Origin: an uncultured Cellulosilyticum sp.
Lineage (GTDB): Bacteria; Bacillota; Clostridia; Lachnospirales; Cellulosilyticaceae
Length of the DNA stretch: 44,922 bases
Assembly (NCBI GenBank): GCA_934725855.1
Contig: CAKVCL010000027.1
Span: 1-44,922, forward strand
Direction of reading: 5' to 3'
The translations under genes were made by a program, and so were the position numbers. This document shows positions 1-7,664 of the stretch, piece after piece (position 1 is the first letter of the stretch; each line of letters starts with the position of its first letter). The notes below the pieces were generated by a model. It saw only the letters and a list, made by a program, of their open reading frames with translations. It had not been told where the DNA came from and made no database searches.

Positions 1-29
1 TACGTATCGTAATCTATATCAAAATACCA

Positions 30-806
30 TCATTTAAAGTGAAGAATGCAGCAGCATTTAATTTGCCGAACAACAATGTAGTAATTAGATTGGTCAATAT
101 ATCCTTCTATCACATCTTCTAAAATACTTGTTTTTTCAATCCAAGCCAAATCTTGCTGTACCTTTTTTATACCTCCTATCGACCCTCCTACTCCAAATAC
201 TTCCATGCCAAATTCATCTGCCGTCCATCGTTCTACCATTTTATTTAATGCCTTTATAGGCTCTTTAGTATATATCTTTTCAAGCTTTTGTCTAAGTTGT
301 TTATCTATTGCTTCATTCTTAATCATCATTTTACAGATAGATGAATATATTAAATACTTCCATATAGTAATATATTGATTAGGTTGTGTATATTGCTTAT
401 TATCTAATCCATATAACATATTAAATGGAAAATTCTTAAATGATAGTCTTTCACTAAAAACAGTAGCTTCTTTATTTTGATAAATATATTCACCAATAGC
501 TGTTTTTCCCATTCCCTTTCGACCAATCACATATGATTTATTACCATTTAATAATTCATTCACTTCATCCACATAATAAAATAAGTTACTTTGCTCTTGT
601 TTTGCTTCTAGTTTCCATGTACTTGCAATTTCATCTAATATTGGTTGTGCATCATATAACTCACTTTGATTCCCTAACCTTCTTTTTTCTCTACATTCTT
701 TACATCTTCTAGGCTCTACCAAGTCTTTACTTCTATAAAAACTCCTCTCCCCTTCTGTAAAGAACTCCCTATCACAATCAATACATCTTTTCAGAAACCT
801 TTCCAT
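30..806 (-). CDS. Zinc-ribbon / P-loop ATPase protein, truncated
   Basis: The 258-residue product begins with a treble-clef zinc ribbon of the zf-trcl kind: Cys8 and Cys11, then Cys35 and Cys38 in the pattern CxxC...RRCKECR. After a linker, residues 95-102 form a Walker A motif (GRKGMGKT), as in KAP/Sll1717-type P-loop ATPases. The protein stops at about residue 258, just where a Walker B strand would be expected (NYYIV followed by unrelated residues). Beyond the in-frame TGA the same frame reads FDIDYD, which looks like the missing continuation, so a short insertion or other damage is likely. It opens the accessory island and has no visible operon partner. A nucleotide-dependent role, for example in defence, is only a guess. 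The start ATG at 806 fits the position of the zinc ribbon. Confidence 0.6.
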   Translation of the reverse strand: MERFLKRCIDCDREFFTEGERSFYRSKDLVEPRRCKECREKRRLGNQSELYDAQPILDEIASTWKLEAKQEQSNLFYYVDEVNELLNGNKSYVIGRKGMGKTAIGEYIYQNKEATVFSERLSFKNFPFNMLYGLDNKQYTQPNQYITIWKYLIYSSICKMMIKNEAIDKQLRQKLEKIYTKEPIKALNKMVERWTADEFGMEVFGVGGSIGGIKKVQQDLAWIEKTSILEDVIEGYIDQSNYYIVVRQIKCCCILHFK

Positions 807-1115
807 CTATAGCCAACCCCCATCTATGTATAGACATATATTGCTACTAGTTTAATGTAAAGTATTTTGTCTAATATCAGGTTAACTTCGTATGTAAATA
901 GGCGTGTATTTCTAGTATTAACATTTTCAGTAAATTCTTCATAAAGCTGCCAAACCCCCGAACTTAGATTACTCTAAATTCGAGGGTTTAGTTCATGGAA
1001 GTGAGTCGCACCTCCTGATTTTCTCAATTTACCCTATAATTGCCCTTTCATCACTTCTGTAGTGAAAACTAACATTTCTCATAAAAAGTCTAGTATCAAA
1101 GTATTCTTACTCTTA
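807..1115. other. Intergenic stretch with one strong hairpin
   Basis: No convincing gene is present in these 309 bases. The stretch is AT-rich and contains one notable inverted repeat (separate entry, 952-989). The rest shows no clear promoter or terminator. Confidence 0.5.
952..989 (-). repeat. Hairpin resembling an IS605/TnpB right end
   Basis: Arms AAACCCCCGAA (952-962) and TTCGAGGGTTT (979-989) pair with one mismatch around a 16-base loop. There is no T-tract, so it is not a standard terminator. Read on the minus strand, the surrounding sequence (an aggaggtgcgac box, then catgaac, then the hairpin) is reminiscent of the 3' ends of IS200/IS605 elements and their omega RNAs. No tnpA or tnpB lies in the window, so at most this is a remnant. 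Confidence 0.3.
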
Positions 1116-1949
1116 TCATTGTTGAATAATCGTTTCATTCATTTCTCTTCTAAGTTCTTTTACTCTTTCTATCGGTAACTTCAGCTTCTTTGAAATCGTT
1201 TCATCATCTAAAATGTCCATCAATGCCTTAGCAGATTGCTCAATAGCTTCTGTTCTTCCTTCTTCTTTTCCTTCAACAAAATTAAGTCTATCTCGTTCTA
1301 AAAGAGTCATATATTGCACCTCCATCGCTTTGTCATGTTTAACATGATTTACTTTTTGGTTAATTGCCTTTACTAAATCACTTTTTGCATTTTGTGCTAC
1401 TTCATCTGTTGATTGCTCCACATACTGTAGAAATTCTATCATTTCTTCATCTACATCATTTAATATTCCACTTGTATTCAAAAACACTTTATCTGTTTCA
1501 TCTTTTAGTTCAATACTATTGTCTTCTACACATAGATTTCTAAATGTATAACGATGTCTTCCTTTACCAAATGGGTCAAAAGTACAAATGAAAATTACAT
1601 AGCTCTTATTAAGTGTTAAGTAGTCATCTCCTTTTGATATTTTATCTAAGTCTATATTTCCTTGATAGTATCTACTTCTTTTTGCTAGATTAATATTCTT
1701 TCCCCGTTGCATTTCTACATTATAGACTGTTCCCTTTTCATCATTAACATAAACATCTAACCTAACTGATTTGCTATCTAACAGAAGGTCTATGACCTTT
1801 TGCTCTTGTGGCATTTTGATTTTTTTAATCTTTATATCTAAAACCTTTTCAATTATTCTCCTGCAAATGTCCTTATCGCTCATTACTTTAGCAAACAAGA
1901 AGTCATCTTCTAAATTCAATTCTTGTAGTGTCTTTTGATTTTTTCCCAT
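1116..1949 (-). CDS. Rpn family PD-(D/E)XK nuclease (putative transposase)
   Basis: The 277-residue product matches the Rpn/PDDEXK_2 family, recombination-promoting nucleases often labelled putative transposases. The N-terminus (LNLEDDFLFAKVMSDKDICRRI) and the core VRLDVYVNDEKGTVYNVEMQ are the hallmark: D in VRLDV and ExQ in VEMQ supply the nuclease active site. The C-terminus is charged and helical (EGKEEGRTEAIEQ), as usual in the family. I take the ATG at 1949 as the start because GGAGGTAATAAA lies just upstream; the frame stays open 20 codons further without a ribosome binding site. Family members such as E. coli RpnA are Ca2+-stimulated DNA endonucleases. The gene looks intact and stands alone. 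Confidence 0.8.
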   Translation of the reverse strand: MGKNQKTLQELNLEDDFLFAKVMSDKDICRRIIEKVLDIKIKKIKMPQEQKVIDLLLDSKSVRLDVYVNDEKGTVYNVEMQRGKNINLAKRSRYYQGNIDLDKISKGDDYLTLNKSYVIFICTFDPFGKGRHRYTFRNLCVEDNSIELKDETDKVFLNTSGILNDVDEEMIEFLQYVEQSTDEVAQNAKSDLVKAINQKVNHVKHDKAMEVQYMTLLERDRLNFVEGKEEGRTEAIEQSAKALMDILDDETISKKLKLPIERVKELRREMNETIIQQ

Positions 1950-2042
1950 TACTTTTATTACCTCCGACTTCTTCTCTAATATAAGAGCACTTCTAATAAT
2001 ATTATACACTATAACTGTCTAAGTTTAAAGTTGACTCTTCTT

Positions 2043-2996
2043 TTATTCGTGCCAAAATTCTTTTATCAACTTGCTCACAGTATATGTATAGTCAATAATT
2101 TCACCCAAAGAAAAAACCATGTTGAATGTTACTTCAACATGGTCATTATAAACATCTACTCTTTTGACAAAATCTCTGATGAACTTCTTGCATTCTGGAA
2201 TATTTCTTGTTAGGACTGCTTCTTGAACCTTATCAATGATTTTAACAGCTTCTGCTTCAGTGATGTATCTTAATTTACCACTAACTTGTGTTGACTTCAC
2301 TTTATTGATAATCTCTTCTAGCTCTAACTTATCAGCTTGTAATCCATTCATCTTATCAGCTAATATACTTGCATCTATGCCTTGTAAGATTGCATTGGTT
2401 ATTTTATTTAGCAGCTTATTAAGTTCATTCAACCTATTAGTGTAGATTGCTAAGTCTTGCTCATCCACCTTTTCATTAATCTGTTTAACTAGGCTTGGAA
2501 CTATCTCTTTATTAAGTACTACTTCTGCTAAGTTTTTAAGTACATATTCTTCAATGTACTCCTTGCGAAGTTCTTTATTGCAGCAATTCTTTCGATTAAC
2601 TCTATTACTACATCTATATGTTTTGTATTCTAATTTGTTTCTACCACATTTTCTGCTATTTCCTTGCATAGCTGCTCCACAGTAACCACAGAAGATGATT
2701 CCTGTTAGTAGGTAGAGCTCTTTAGTTTTATTAGCTCCTGCTTGAAGTTTATCGTTTGCAAGTAACTTTTGAACTTCTTCAAAATCTTCATCTGAAATAA
2801 TTCTTGGCATTCCATCTAGGATAATAATGTCCCCCTTATACTCATCAGCACAGCTAAATCTAGTATTTTTCTTGTCTGTTTGTTTGTAAAAGTAAGTGCC
2901 AGTATACTTTCTATTTCTTAATATATCATAAATGGCTCTCTTGCAAAAATCTTTACCTCTTTTAGTCTTATAACCCTTTTCTTTCAAGTATTCCAA
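2043..2996 (-). pseudogene. Large serine recombinase, C-terminal fragment
   Basis: The 317 residues correspond to the back part of a large serine recombinase. The Recombinase domain starts in mid-domain (EKGYKTKRGKDF...IYDILRNRKYTGTY). Next come a zinc beta-ribbon (CGYCGAAM...YRCSNR...NCCNKE) at about residues 105-145 and a coiled-coil region at about 160-235. The N-terminal catalytic resolvase domain with its active serine is absent. The only start is a TTG at 2996 without a ribosome binding site, and an in-frame TAG lies four codons upstream. The gene is therefore a remnant of an integrase from a mobile element, probably inactive. The break near 3000 also marks a junction in the island. Confidence 0.8.
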
Positions 2997-3060
2997 TAGG
3001 TAACTCTAGTGAAAATCCTACTATTGAATACATCTTTTTTTCTCCTTTACAAACATAGAA

Positions 3061-3097
3061 AAGCCTTCGCTAAGTTAGCATCACTCGGTAAAGGCTT
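3061..3097 (-). terminator. Terminator after the pseudo-subtilase gene
   Basis: AAGCCTT (3061-3067) and AAGGCTT (3091-3097) form a stem just after the stop codon of the 3103-4899 gene. On the minus strand it is followed by a short TTTT. The T-tract is weak, so efficiency is uncertain. Confidence 0.5.
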
Positions 3098-3102
3098 ACT
3101 TT

Positions 3103-4899
3103 TTAAAATTTTACTTCTATACTAGATATCTCATTAATCTCTTTATCAATCTTATTTAGCCCTTTAGTTACATGAATTGTGTTATTAATGACTCCATCAA
3201 AAGTTGAATCAAGATAAAGTATTCCATTTTTATCCTTCACAATATCTAAATCAACAAGCTGTGTTCCTTTATTCTCACCTATTCTCACTTGTAGGATGTT
3301 AGAAAATGGAATTTCAAACTGACTATCACTATACTTTTTATTATCTATATATATTTCCCCAACTCCGTTATTAATGATAATATTTTGAGCTAACACATTT
3401 ACATCTCTAATATAAATATTATCAGCATTTTTAATCATTCTATCTAAATTAGGCTGTAATTGACCACAAGAACCTTCTATAGCTAATCCACTAAATAACC
3501 CTTTCATATTATCAAAAGACATTTTAGGATTCTTTTCTAATAATAACGCAATCATACTTGCTGCTTGATAAGAAGGATTTTCACGTGACATAAACATATT
3601 ATTTATCATTTTATAGTACTGCTCATTTGTTCTAAGTTGATAAAAATATGCAAAATTATCCTGATAATTAATAATGTAATCCGCACTTCCCTTTTCCCAC
3701 CCCTTTTCGCTATCAGAATATGTTAAGTAATAAAAATCAGCTGCCTTTATGTAATTATTCATTTCATAACTGTTTGGTGATATCACTATTGTTCCTTTTT
3801 GAGTTACTTTTTCTAATTCTTTTTTTATATCACTTATAGGTAAGCAGTTCTCATTAATTTTAAAATCCAAAATAATAATATCTGATTTTGCTTGTTTTAA
3901 AGCCATTATCGTTTTTTCTGTTTCATTTCCACACACATAAAACGTTACCTTTGCATCTGGTACTACCTGCTTAAGCATTTCATAGTCGTGTTCAGAATAT
4001 GGCTTTCCTTCTGACTCAGAAGTTTTCTTAGCATCTTCATCTAAATACACAATCTGATTACTCACACTAGGTGTCACCAAATTAGTAATAACAGAAATAC
4101 TAATACTCTTTCCCGTTAATTCAGAATTCTTAAATCCATAAGCGTCTTTTATAATTGAATTATTCAATTCATTATCAAAAAGCATTTTACAATCTAATAA
4201 ATAGATGTCTTCACTATCTGTTCCTTCTTTTTTGGGGCTAAATCGAACACTGTGTTTCCTCAAATACTCGGATACATCATCTTGTTTAGAAACTGAATTG
4301 CTTTCTAATAACAAAGCTATTATTTCAAGCATAGCTTCATCCATATTACAATACCCTTCAACAAATACATCTACATATGAATTATATTTTCCTTCTCCCC
4401 CCCTATTTTGCATACCCTCTCCAATAATAACAACATTCTTTTCTTGTTTTATTGTTGCTATATCTTCATCTCGTACTATATTTTGTGTTAAGTATCTCAT
4501 AGGTATAACAAATATTGTATTAGAAGCATTTTGAACCATATTTATAATTTCATCTTTTCCAATTTCTGTTTGAGTAAATAATACAATATCATATGTTCCT
4601 TTACTTACTTCATCTTTAATTTTCACCCAATCGCTTTCGCATGCCTTCTCCAAATCCATTGCAAATCTTAGCTTAGTATCATTTAATCTTTCATTCGTTA
4701 CTAAAGCTCTAATTCCTTTTCCTGTATACCCCGTATTAAGTGCATAATTAAGGTTATTTACATATTCTGCTTTTCCTAATCTTCCTTCTCCTACTGCATA
4801 ATCTGATATGTATATATTTTCTAATGTAGAAGCCCCTACATTTGTTATCATAAATATAGTTGCTATTAATGTAGCTATTCCCCTTATAATTAACTTCAA
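3103..4899 (-). CDS. Secreted protein with two degenerate subtilisin-like domains
   Basis: The 598-residue protein has a signal peptide (hydrophobic residues 5-20, cleavage after VGA-S at about 23). Two regions recall the S8 peptidase fold. Residues 57-215 begin GYTGKGIRALVTN and end in an IIALLL helix. Residues 260-475 begin LTGKSISISVIT, then show SEHDYEMLKQVVPDAKVTFYV (the usual His helix and 'VaPdAkl' strand), and end with AASMIALLLEKNPKMS, the usual 'HVAGAAALLLxxNP' helix. The catalytic Asp positions read Asn69 and Thr272. The GTS(MA) serine box is missing: GYC (184) in the first copy and SRE (440) in the second. Only His304 seems kept. About 120 residues after the second copy look beta-rich. 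I infer a pseudoprotease exported to the envelope; its function is unknown. Confidence 0.55.
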   Translation of the reverse strand: MKLIIRGIATLIATIFMITNVGASTLENIYISDYAVGEGRLGKAEYVNNLNYALNTGYTGKGIRALVTNERLNDTKLRFAMDLEKACESDWVKIKDEVSKGTYDIVLFTQTEIGKDEIINMVQNASNTIFVIPMRYLTQNIVRDEDIATIKQEKNVVIIGEGMQNRGGEGKYNSYVDVFVEGYCNMDEAMLEIIALLLESNSVSKQDDVSEYLRKHSVRFSPKKEGTDSEDIYLLDCKMLFDNELNNSIIKDAYGFKNSELTGKSISISVITNLVTPSVSNQIVYLDEDAKKTSESEGKPYSEHDYEMLKQVVPDAKVTFYVCGNETEKTIMALKQAKSDIIILDFKINENCLPISDIKKELEKVTQKGTIVISPNSYEMNNYIKAADFYYLTYSDSEKGWEKGSADYIINYQDNFAYFYQLRTNEQYYKMINNMFMSRENPSYQAASMIALLLEKNPKMSFDNMKGLFSGLAIEGSCGQLQPNLDRMIKNADNIYIRDVNVLAQNIIINNGVGEIYIDNKKYSDSQFEIPFSNILQVRIGENKGTQLVDLDIVKDKNGILYLDSTFDGVINNTIHVTKGLNKIDKEINEISSIEVKF

Positions 4900-4982
4900 T
4901 TACTTCTTACCCCCTTATATATACATAATTAAGTGCACTTTTATTATAGAGCAAATATTCAATTATATCCACAAACATTTAT

Positions 4983-5297
4983 TTATTTTCTGGTTAACCT
5001 TATTGTCCATTCATTCACAACTACTACTTCATACTTCTTCAATTCATTTTTAGTCAATACAGAATCTAAAATACCACCTTCCAAAATTGCTAATGGAATA
5101 GGTGCTAGTGGTAAAAATACAAGGCTAAAAGCTGCTGCTCCTTTTGATACCTTATTAATCAATGCTTTTTTCTTCTGTTTGTCATAATCCCTAAATTCCT
5201 TAATCATTGAGATTGCTAAGGCATCTTCAATGATTATTGCATCTTCCTTATTCTTTACTGCATATTTTAATTCTTGTTCTGTTCTAACTCTCTCCAT
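4983..5297 (-). CDS. Small membrane-associated protein of unknown function
   Basis: The 104-residue protein is preceded by GAGGAGATTTAAAA, a good ribosome binding site. Residues 1-30 form an amphipathic start (VRTEQELKYAVKNKEDAIIIEDALA), then comes a Lys-rich helix, a hydrophobic stretch at about 52-78 (AAAFSLVFLPLAPIPLAILEGGIL) that could span the membrane, and a beta-rich basic tail. I do not recognise a family. It lies 20 bases downstream of the XRE regulator at 5318-5512, so the two are probably co-transcribed. That layout fits a regulator with a small effector, but toxin activity cannot be read from the sequence. Confidence 0.6.
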   Translation of the reverse strand: MERVRTEQELKYAVKNKEDAIIIEDALAISMIKEFRDYDKQKKKALINKVSKGAAAFSLVFLPLAPIPLAILEGGILDSVLTKNELKKYEVVVVNEWTIRLTRK

Positions 5298-5317
5298 TTT
5301 TAAATCTCCTCTACTAT

Positions 5318-5512
5318 TTAATCTATTAACTCACTAGCCTTTATATTCAAAGTATCTGAAATCTTTTTAAACGTTTGAATACTAGGGTTAGTTCGTCCTC
5401 TTTCAATATCTGACATATACGAAATAGATATGCCTACTCTTACTGCTAACTCTTTTTGCTTTAAGCTCTTATTAAGTCTTTCGCTCTTGATTTTATCGCC
5501 TATGTCACTCAA
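5318..5512 (-). CDS. XRE family transcriptional regulator (single HTH domain)
   Basis: The 64-residue protein is one Cro/C1-type helix-turn-helix: IGDKIKSERLNKSLKQKELA, VGISISYMSDIERGRTNPSI, then the fifth helix with LNIKASELID. The start is a TTG at 5512, eight bases after a GGGGGTG ribosome binding site; no ATG is in a better place. It heads a two-gene unit with the membrane protein at 4983-5297 and is divergent from a second XRE gene at 5670. The shared 157-base region carries CGTATTT half-sites on both sides, so the two regulators may compete for or share operators. Confidence 0.8.
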   Translation of the reverse strand: MSDIGDKIKSERLNKSLKQKELAVRVGISISYMSDIERGRTNPSIQTFKKISDTLNIKASELID

Positions 5513-5547
5513 TTTTTCACCCCCTTGTTTTTATTATATGGTATTTG

Positions 5548-5555
5548 CGTATTTA
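5548..5555. promoter_or_regulatory. Possible operator half-site near the minus-strand XRE gene
   Basis: CGTATTTA repeats the half-site of the perfect palindrome at 5634-5654 and lies about 35 bases upstream of the TTG start at 5512. This supports cross-regulation of the divergent pair, but the match is short. Confidence 0.3.
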
Positions 5556-5596
5556 TACAATATATTTTTACGTTTTTACCGTTATTCATTTATGAA

Positions 5597-5654
5597 TTTA
5601 CATTTTTAACAAAGTTGATTATAATAAACATACAAATACGTTATTAACGTATTT
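5597..5654 (+). promoter_or_regulatory. Promoter and palindromic operator of the plus-strand XRE gene
   Basis: A sigma-A promoter is visible: TTTACA (5597-5602), a 17-base spacer, TATAAT (5620-5625). Transcription would start near 5632. A perfect palindrome, AAATACGTTA-T-TAACGTATTT (5634-5654), covers the start of the transcript and ends just before the AGGAGG ribosome binding site. This is the expected layout for autorepression by an XRE protein. Confidence 0.65.
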
Positions 5655-5669
5655 TTTAGGAGGCTTAAC

Positions 5670-6005
5670 ATGAAAATAGGGAACAAACTCAAACAACTTA
5701 GGAAAATACAATCTTTATCTTTAAAGAATCTGTCTGAGCTGACAGGGATTTCAGTTTCATTCTTAAGTGACATTGAAAATGAGCGTAGCAATCCTTCTGT
5801 TGACAGTCTGATTACCATAGCCGAAAAGCTTGGTGTTCCTGTCACCTGTTTTTTTGACGAAGATTTTTCTTCTTCCCTTAGACAAGCCGAGTTATCTCCT
5901 GTGCTTTCTCTTTTAGAGGATTTCTCCTCTTGGTCTGCAAGCGACAAGGAAGAATTACTTCACTATCTAAGAGCTAAACAGATTATCAGAAATAACAAAG
6001 AGTAA
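5670..6005 (+). CDS. XRE family transcriptional regulator with C-terminal extension
   Basis: The 111-residue protein has an N-terminal Cro/C1-type HTH (residues 2-60: IGNKLKQLRKIQSLSLKNLS, GISVSFLSDIENERSNPSV, then LGVPVTCFFDE). A 45-residue C-terminal helical part (SPVLSLLEDFSSWSASDKEELLHYLRAK) resembles the dimerisation tails of SinR/Xre-like phage and island regulators. The ATG follows AGGAGGCTTAAC. The gene has its own promoter and palindromic operator and is divergent from the small XRE gene at 5318-5512. A terminator follows the stop directly, so it is monocistronic. Confidence 0.85.
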   Translation: MKIGNKLKQLRKIQSLSLKNLSELTGISVSFLSDIENERSNPSVDSLITIAEKLGVPVTCFFDEDFSSSLRQAELSPVLSLLEDFSSWSASDKEELLHYLRAKQIIRNNKE

Positions 6006-6046
6006 TTGGTCATCTTTAGCGAAAGACTTTCCTATTACTCTTTTTT
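6000..6046 (+). terminator. Rho-independent terminator after the XRE gene
   Basis: GAGTAAT (6000-6006) pairs with ATTACTC (6034-6040), followed by TTTTTT. The loop holds a second small hairpin (TCTTT...AAAGA). The left arm overlaps the stop codon. Confidence 0.8.
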
Positions 6047-6071
6047 GCATGTTCCTTTATTCATTTCATTA

Positions 6072-6650
6072 TTACTCCTGTTTAAAATACTTAATACTAT
6101 CGCCACTACAACTAACATAGGCTTCTTCTGGCTCACCATCTAATATTTCTTCCATACCTAATGCCATCATGTTACTAATAGCATCTTCTTTAGAAGTATT
6201 GTTCATCCACATTTCAACAAGCTCATCCTTATCAAATAGCCTTTCCACATCATAGCTTTCATCAAGATAGCTTTCTAATAATGTTCGCTTTAAAGTTTTA
6301 TTGCCATCATTCTTATAAACAAGATGTTCATTAATCATAATGAACCCTTCCCGTTCCAAGTACTCAACATCTTTTTTAGCCTGTTCAATGCTAATCTGTT
6401 TATCAATATTTTCTTTCCACCACAAATAATATTCAATGGATTCCACATAATGCTTGCTGATTAGTTCTAATACTTCTAATGCTCTATCTATGTCAAGATA
6501 TTCTGACTCTCCCTGTTCCAGTTTTTTTAAAATGTCAATCATCATATTGATGTCTTGCTCTGAATGACTTTCTAATAATGTGTACTTTGTTGCTAGCTCT
6601 GTGAGCTGTTCCTTAAATCTCTGCTTAATTTCAGGTGCTAAATTTTCCAT
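6072..6650 (-). CDS. Hypothetical acidic helical protein
   Basis: The 192-residue protein is acidic and predicted to be mostly helical, with no signal peptide or membrane segment. The start is the ATG at 6650, preceded by AGGAGGATAATCACA; 15 further upstream codons are open but have no ribosome binding site. Segments such as EQDINMMIDILKKLEQGESEYLDIDRALEVLELI look like helical repeats. I recognise no family or catalytic motif. It is monocistronic and convergent with the XRE gene at 5670-6005, inside the island. Its leader carries the inverted repeat at 6680-6706. Confidence 0.6.
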   Translation of the reverse strand: MENLAPEIKQRFKEQLTELATKYTLLESHSEQDINMMIDILKKLEQGESEYLDIDRALEVLELISKHYVESIEYYLWWKENIDKQISIEQAKKDVEYLEREGFIMINEHLVYKNDGNKTLKRTLLESYLDESYDVERLFDKDELVEMWMNNTSKEDAISNMMALGMEEILDGEPEEAYVSCSGDSIKYFKQE

Positions 6651-6679
6651 TGTGATTATCCTCCTAAAATAGAATAAGC

Positions 6680-6706
6680 CGATTAGGTCATTCATTAACC
6701 TAATCG
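6680..6706 (-). repeat. Inverted repeat in the leader of the 6072-6650 gene
   Basis: CGATTAGGT (6680-6688) and ACCTAATCG (6698-6706) are perfect arms with a 9-base loop, about 30 bases upstream of the start codon. It could be an operator or a leader hairpin; a clear T-tract is missing. Confidence 0.45.
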
Positions 6707-6775
6707 ACTCTCATAGTAATAATATATATTTGAACTTGTTTTAAACACACTAAACTGTTCACTATCTGCTTTTTC

Positions 6776-6985
6776 TTAGCTTTTTGATTGGATTTCTTTT
6801 GTGGCATCCACACTTTTTCTTCCCATGTTCTTTCCTTCTATTTCCGCTTTCTTAGGCTTTTTCGAGTGAGGGCTTTCCCTTCCTATTCCCGATTTCATCT
6901 TCCCTATTTTTACTGAGATTTGTGTTCCAAGCAGCATTCCCCACAATTTCGTTCGGTGCGAACCCCTCGCCGAACCCCTAAACAT
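6776..6985 (-). CDS. Doubtful 69-residue reading frame
   Basis: A basic, low-complexity frame (14 Lys, 7 Arg) without a ribosome binding site. Its first codons overlap a GC-rich hairpin (6951-6975). It could be a shadow of a structured or mobile DNA segment rather than a gene; I list it only because the stretch between 6651 and ssrA is otherwise empty. Confidence 0.15.
   Translation of the reverse strand: MFRGSARGSHRTKLWGMLLGTQISVKIGKMKSGIGRESPHSKKPKKAEIEGKNMGRKSVDATKEIQSKS
6951..6975. repeat. GC-rich inverted repeat near ssrA
   Basis: GTTCGG (6951-6956) pairs with CCGAAC (6970-6975), and the intervening sequence repeats GCGAAC/CTCGC. It is far more GC-rich than its surroundings. It may belong to the end of a mobile element beside the ssrA integration site. 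Confidence 0.4.
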
Positions 6986-7221
6986 TTTCTAGGCAACTGT
7001 TGTATCTTTGATTATCAAGGCTTAACCTTTGTTTTTGACCTCAAAATCAGCAAAAAAAGCATCCTATTTCATCCTATTTGCCCCTCATGAAAGAAGAGCC
7101 TACTAAATTTTTCCTTTAGCAGACTCCTCATTTAACATTTTGCTTTTCTATCACTTACCTATCTCTATCCCTTGAAACTCAAAGGTTACCTCACTTAAAG
7201 ATTTCTCTTTAAAAACACTAA
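6986..7221. other. Gene-free stretch between island and ssrA
   Basis: No intact gene is seen. It holds a short direct repeat (CATCCTATTT twice, near 7061-7080), an imperfect hairpin at 7096-7126 (GAGCCTACTAAA / TTTAGCAGACTC), and a minus-strand 20-odd codon tail ending in FEFQGIEIGK-stop near 7155. The tail could be the end of a lost gene. The stretch looks like debris of an integrated element. Confidence 0.35.
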
Positions 7222-7261
7222 AATCCACAACCTCTGACCTAAAAATCAGAAATTGTGGATT
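7222..7261 (-). terminator. ssrA terminator
   Basis: AATCCACAA (7222-7230) and TTGTGGATT (7253-7261) are perfect arms, with an inner CTGA/TCAG helix. On the minus strand the stem starts 8 bases after the tmRNA 3' end and is followed by a T-rich run (TTTTAGTGTTTTT). Confidence 0.8.
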
Positions 7262-7268
7262 CTAAACA

Positions 7269-7616
7269 TGGAGGTGAGGGGAATCGAACCCCTGTCCGAA
7301 AGCCCATATAGCGTGGTCTCTACCATCATAGCCTTATCTTTGACATTCCCTCTGCCAGGTGCCTTAAGGCGGGCCTCTGGCTTTAGTAGCTTCATAGTAT
7401 TCACGTTAGCTCAAAGCTTTGCTAGGTGAAGGGTCCGCAAGTCGAAGCCCGTATCTAGGCTGCGGAAGGCCTAGGCGGACTGCATGCCATTATTAGGCAG
7501 CGATTGCTAAATTATCTTCAGCGTTTATTTTTAATGCCAGCTTTTAACGTAGACTCCGGCGTACTACGGATGGCTGCCCCATTAGATGTGACCCCCGTCG
7601 AAACCAGTGCACCCCC
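7269..7616 (-). ncRNA. ssrA: tmRNA
   Basis: The 348-nt RNA frees stalled ribosomes and tags their products for proteolysis. On the minus strand the 5' end GGGGGTGC pairs with the 3' end CACCTCC to give the tRNA-like acceptor stem, and GGGGTTCGATTCCCC near the 3' end is the T-arm. The 5' part has the conserved TGGTTTCGACGGGGG. CCA is not encoded. The tag frame at 7522-7493 reads Ala-EDNLAIAA, then TAA TAA, which matches the clostridial type (ending in A-A). It is the standard one-piece form. It lies directly downstream of smpB, its protein partner, so the two parts of trans-translation are neighbours. Confidence 0.97.
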
Positions 7617-7664
7617 TTAATAAGGTGATTTGGTTTGTAACGGCCAGCCGACTTCTACTAGCAG

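Noticed and set aside
4205..4534. Plus-strand frame of 109 codons
   Set aside because: Antisense to the exported pseudo-subtilase gene, without ribosome binding site or domain.
5606..5947. Minus-strand frame of 113 codons
   Set aside because: Opposite the plus-strand XRE gene, which has a promoter, operator and ribosome binding site; the minus frame has none.
7061..7080. CATCCTATTT repeated twice, as a possible CRISPR or attachment repeat
   Set aside because: Only two short adjacent copies without regular spacers; no CRISPR array is visible anywhere in the window.
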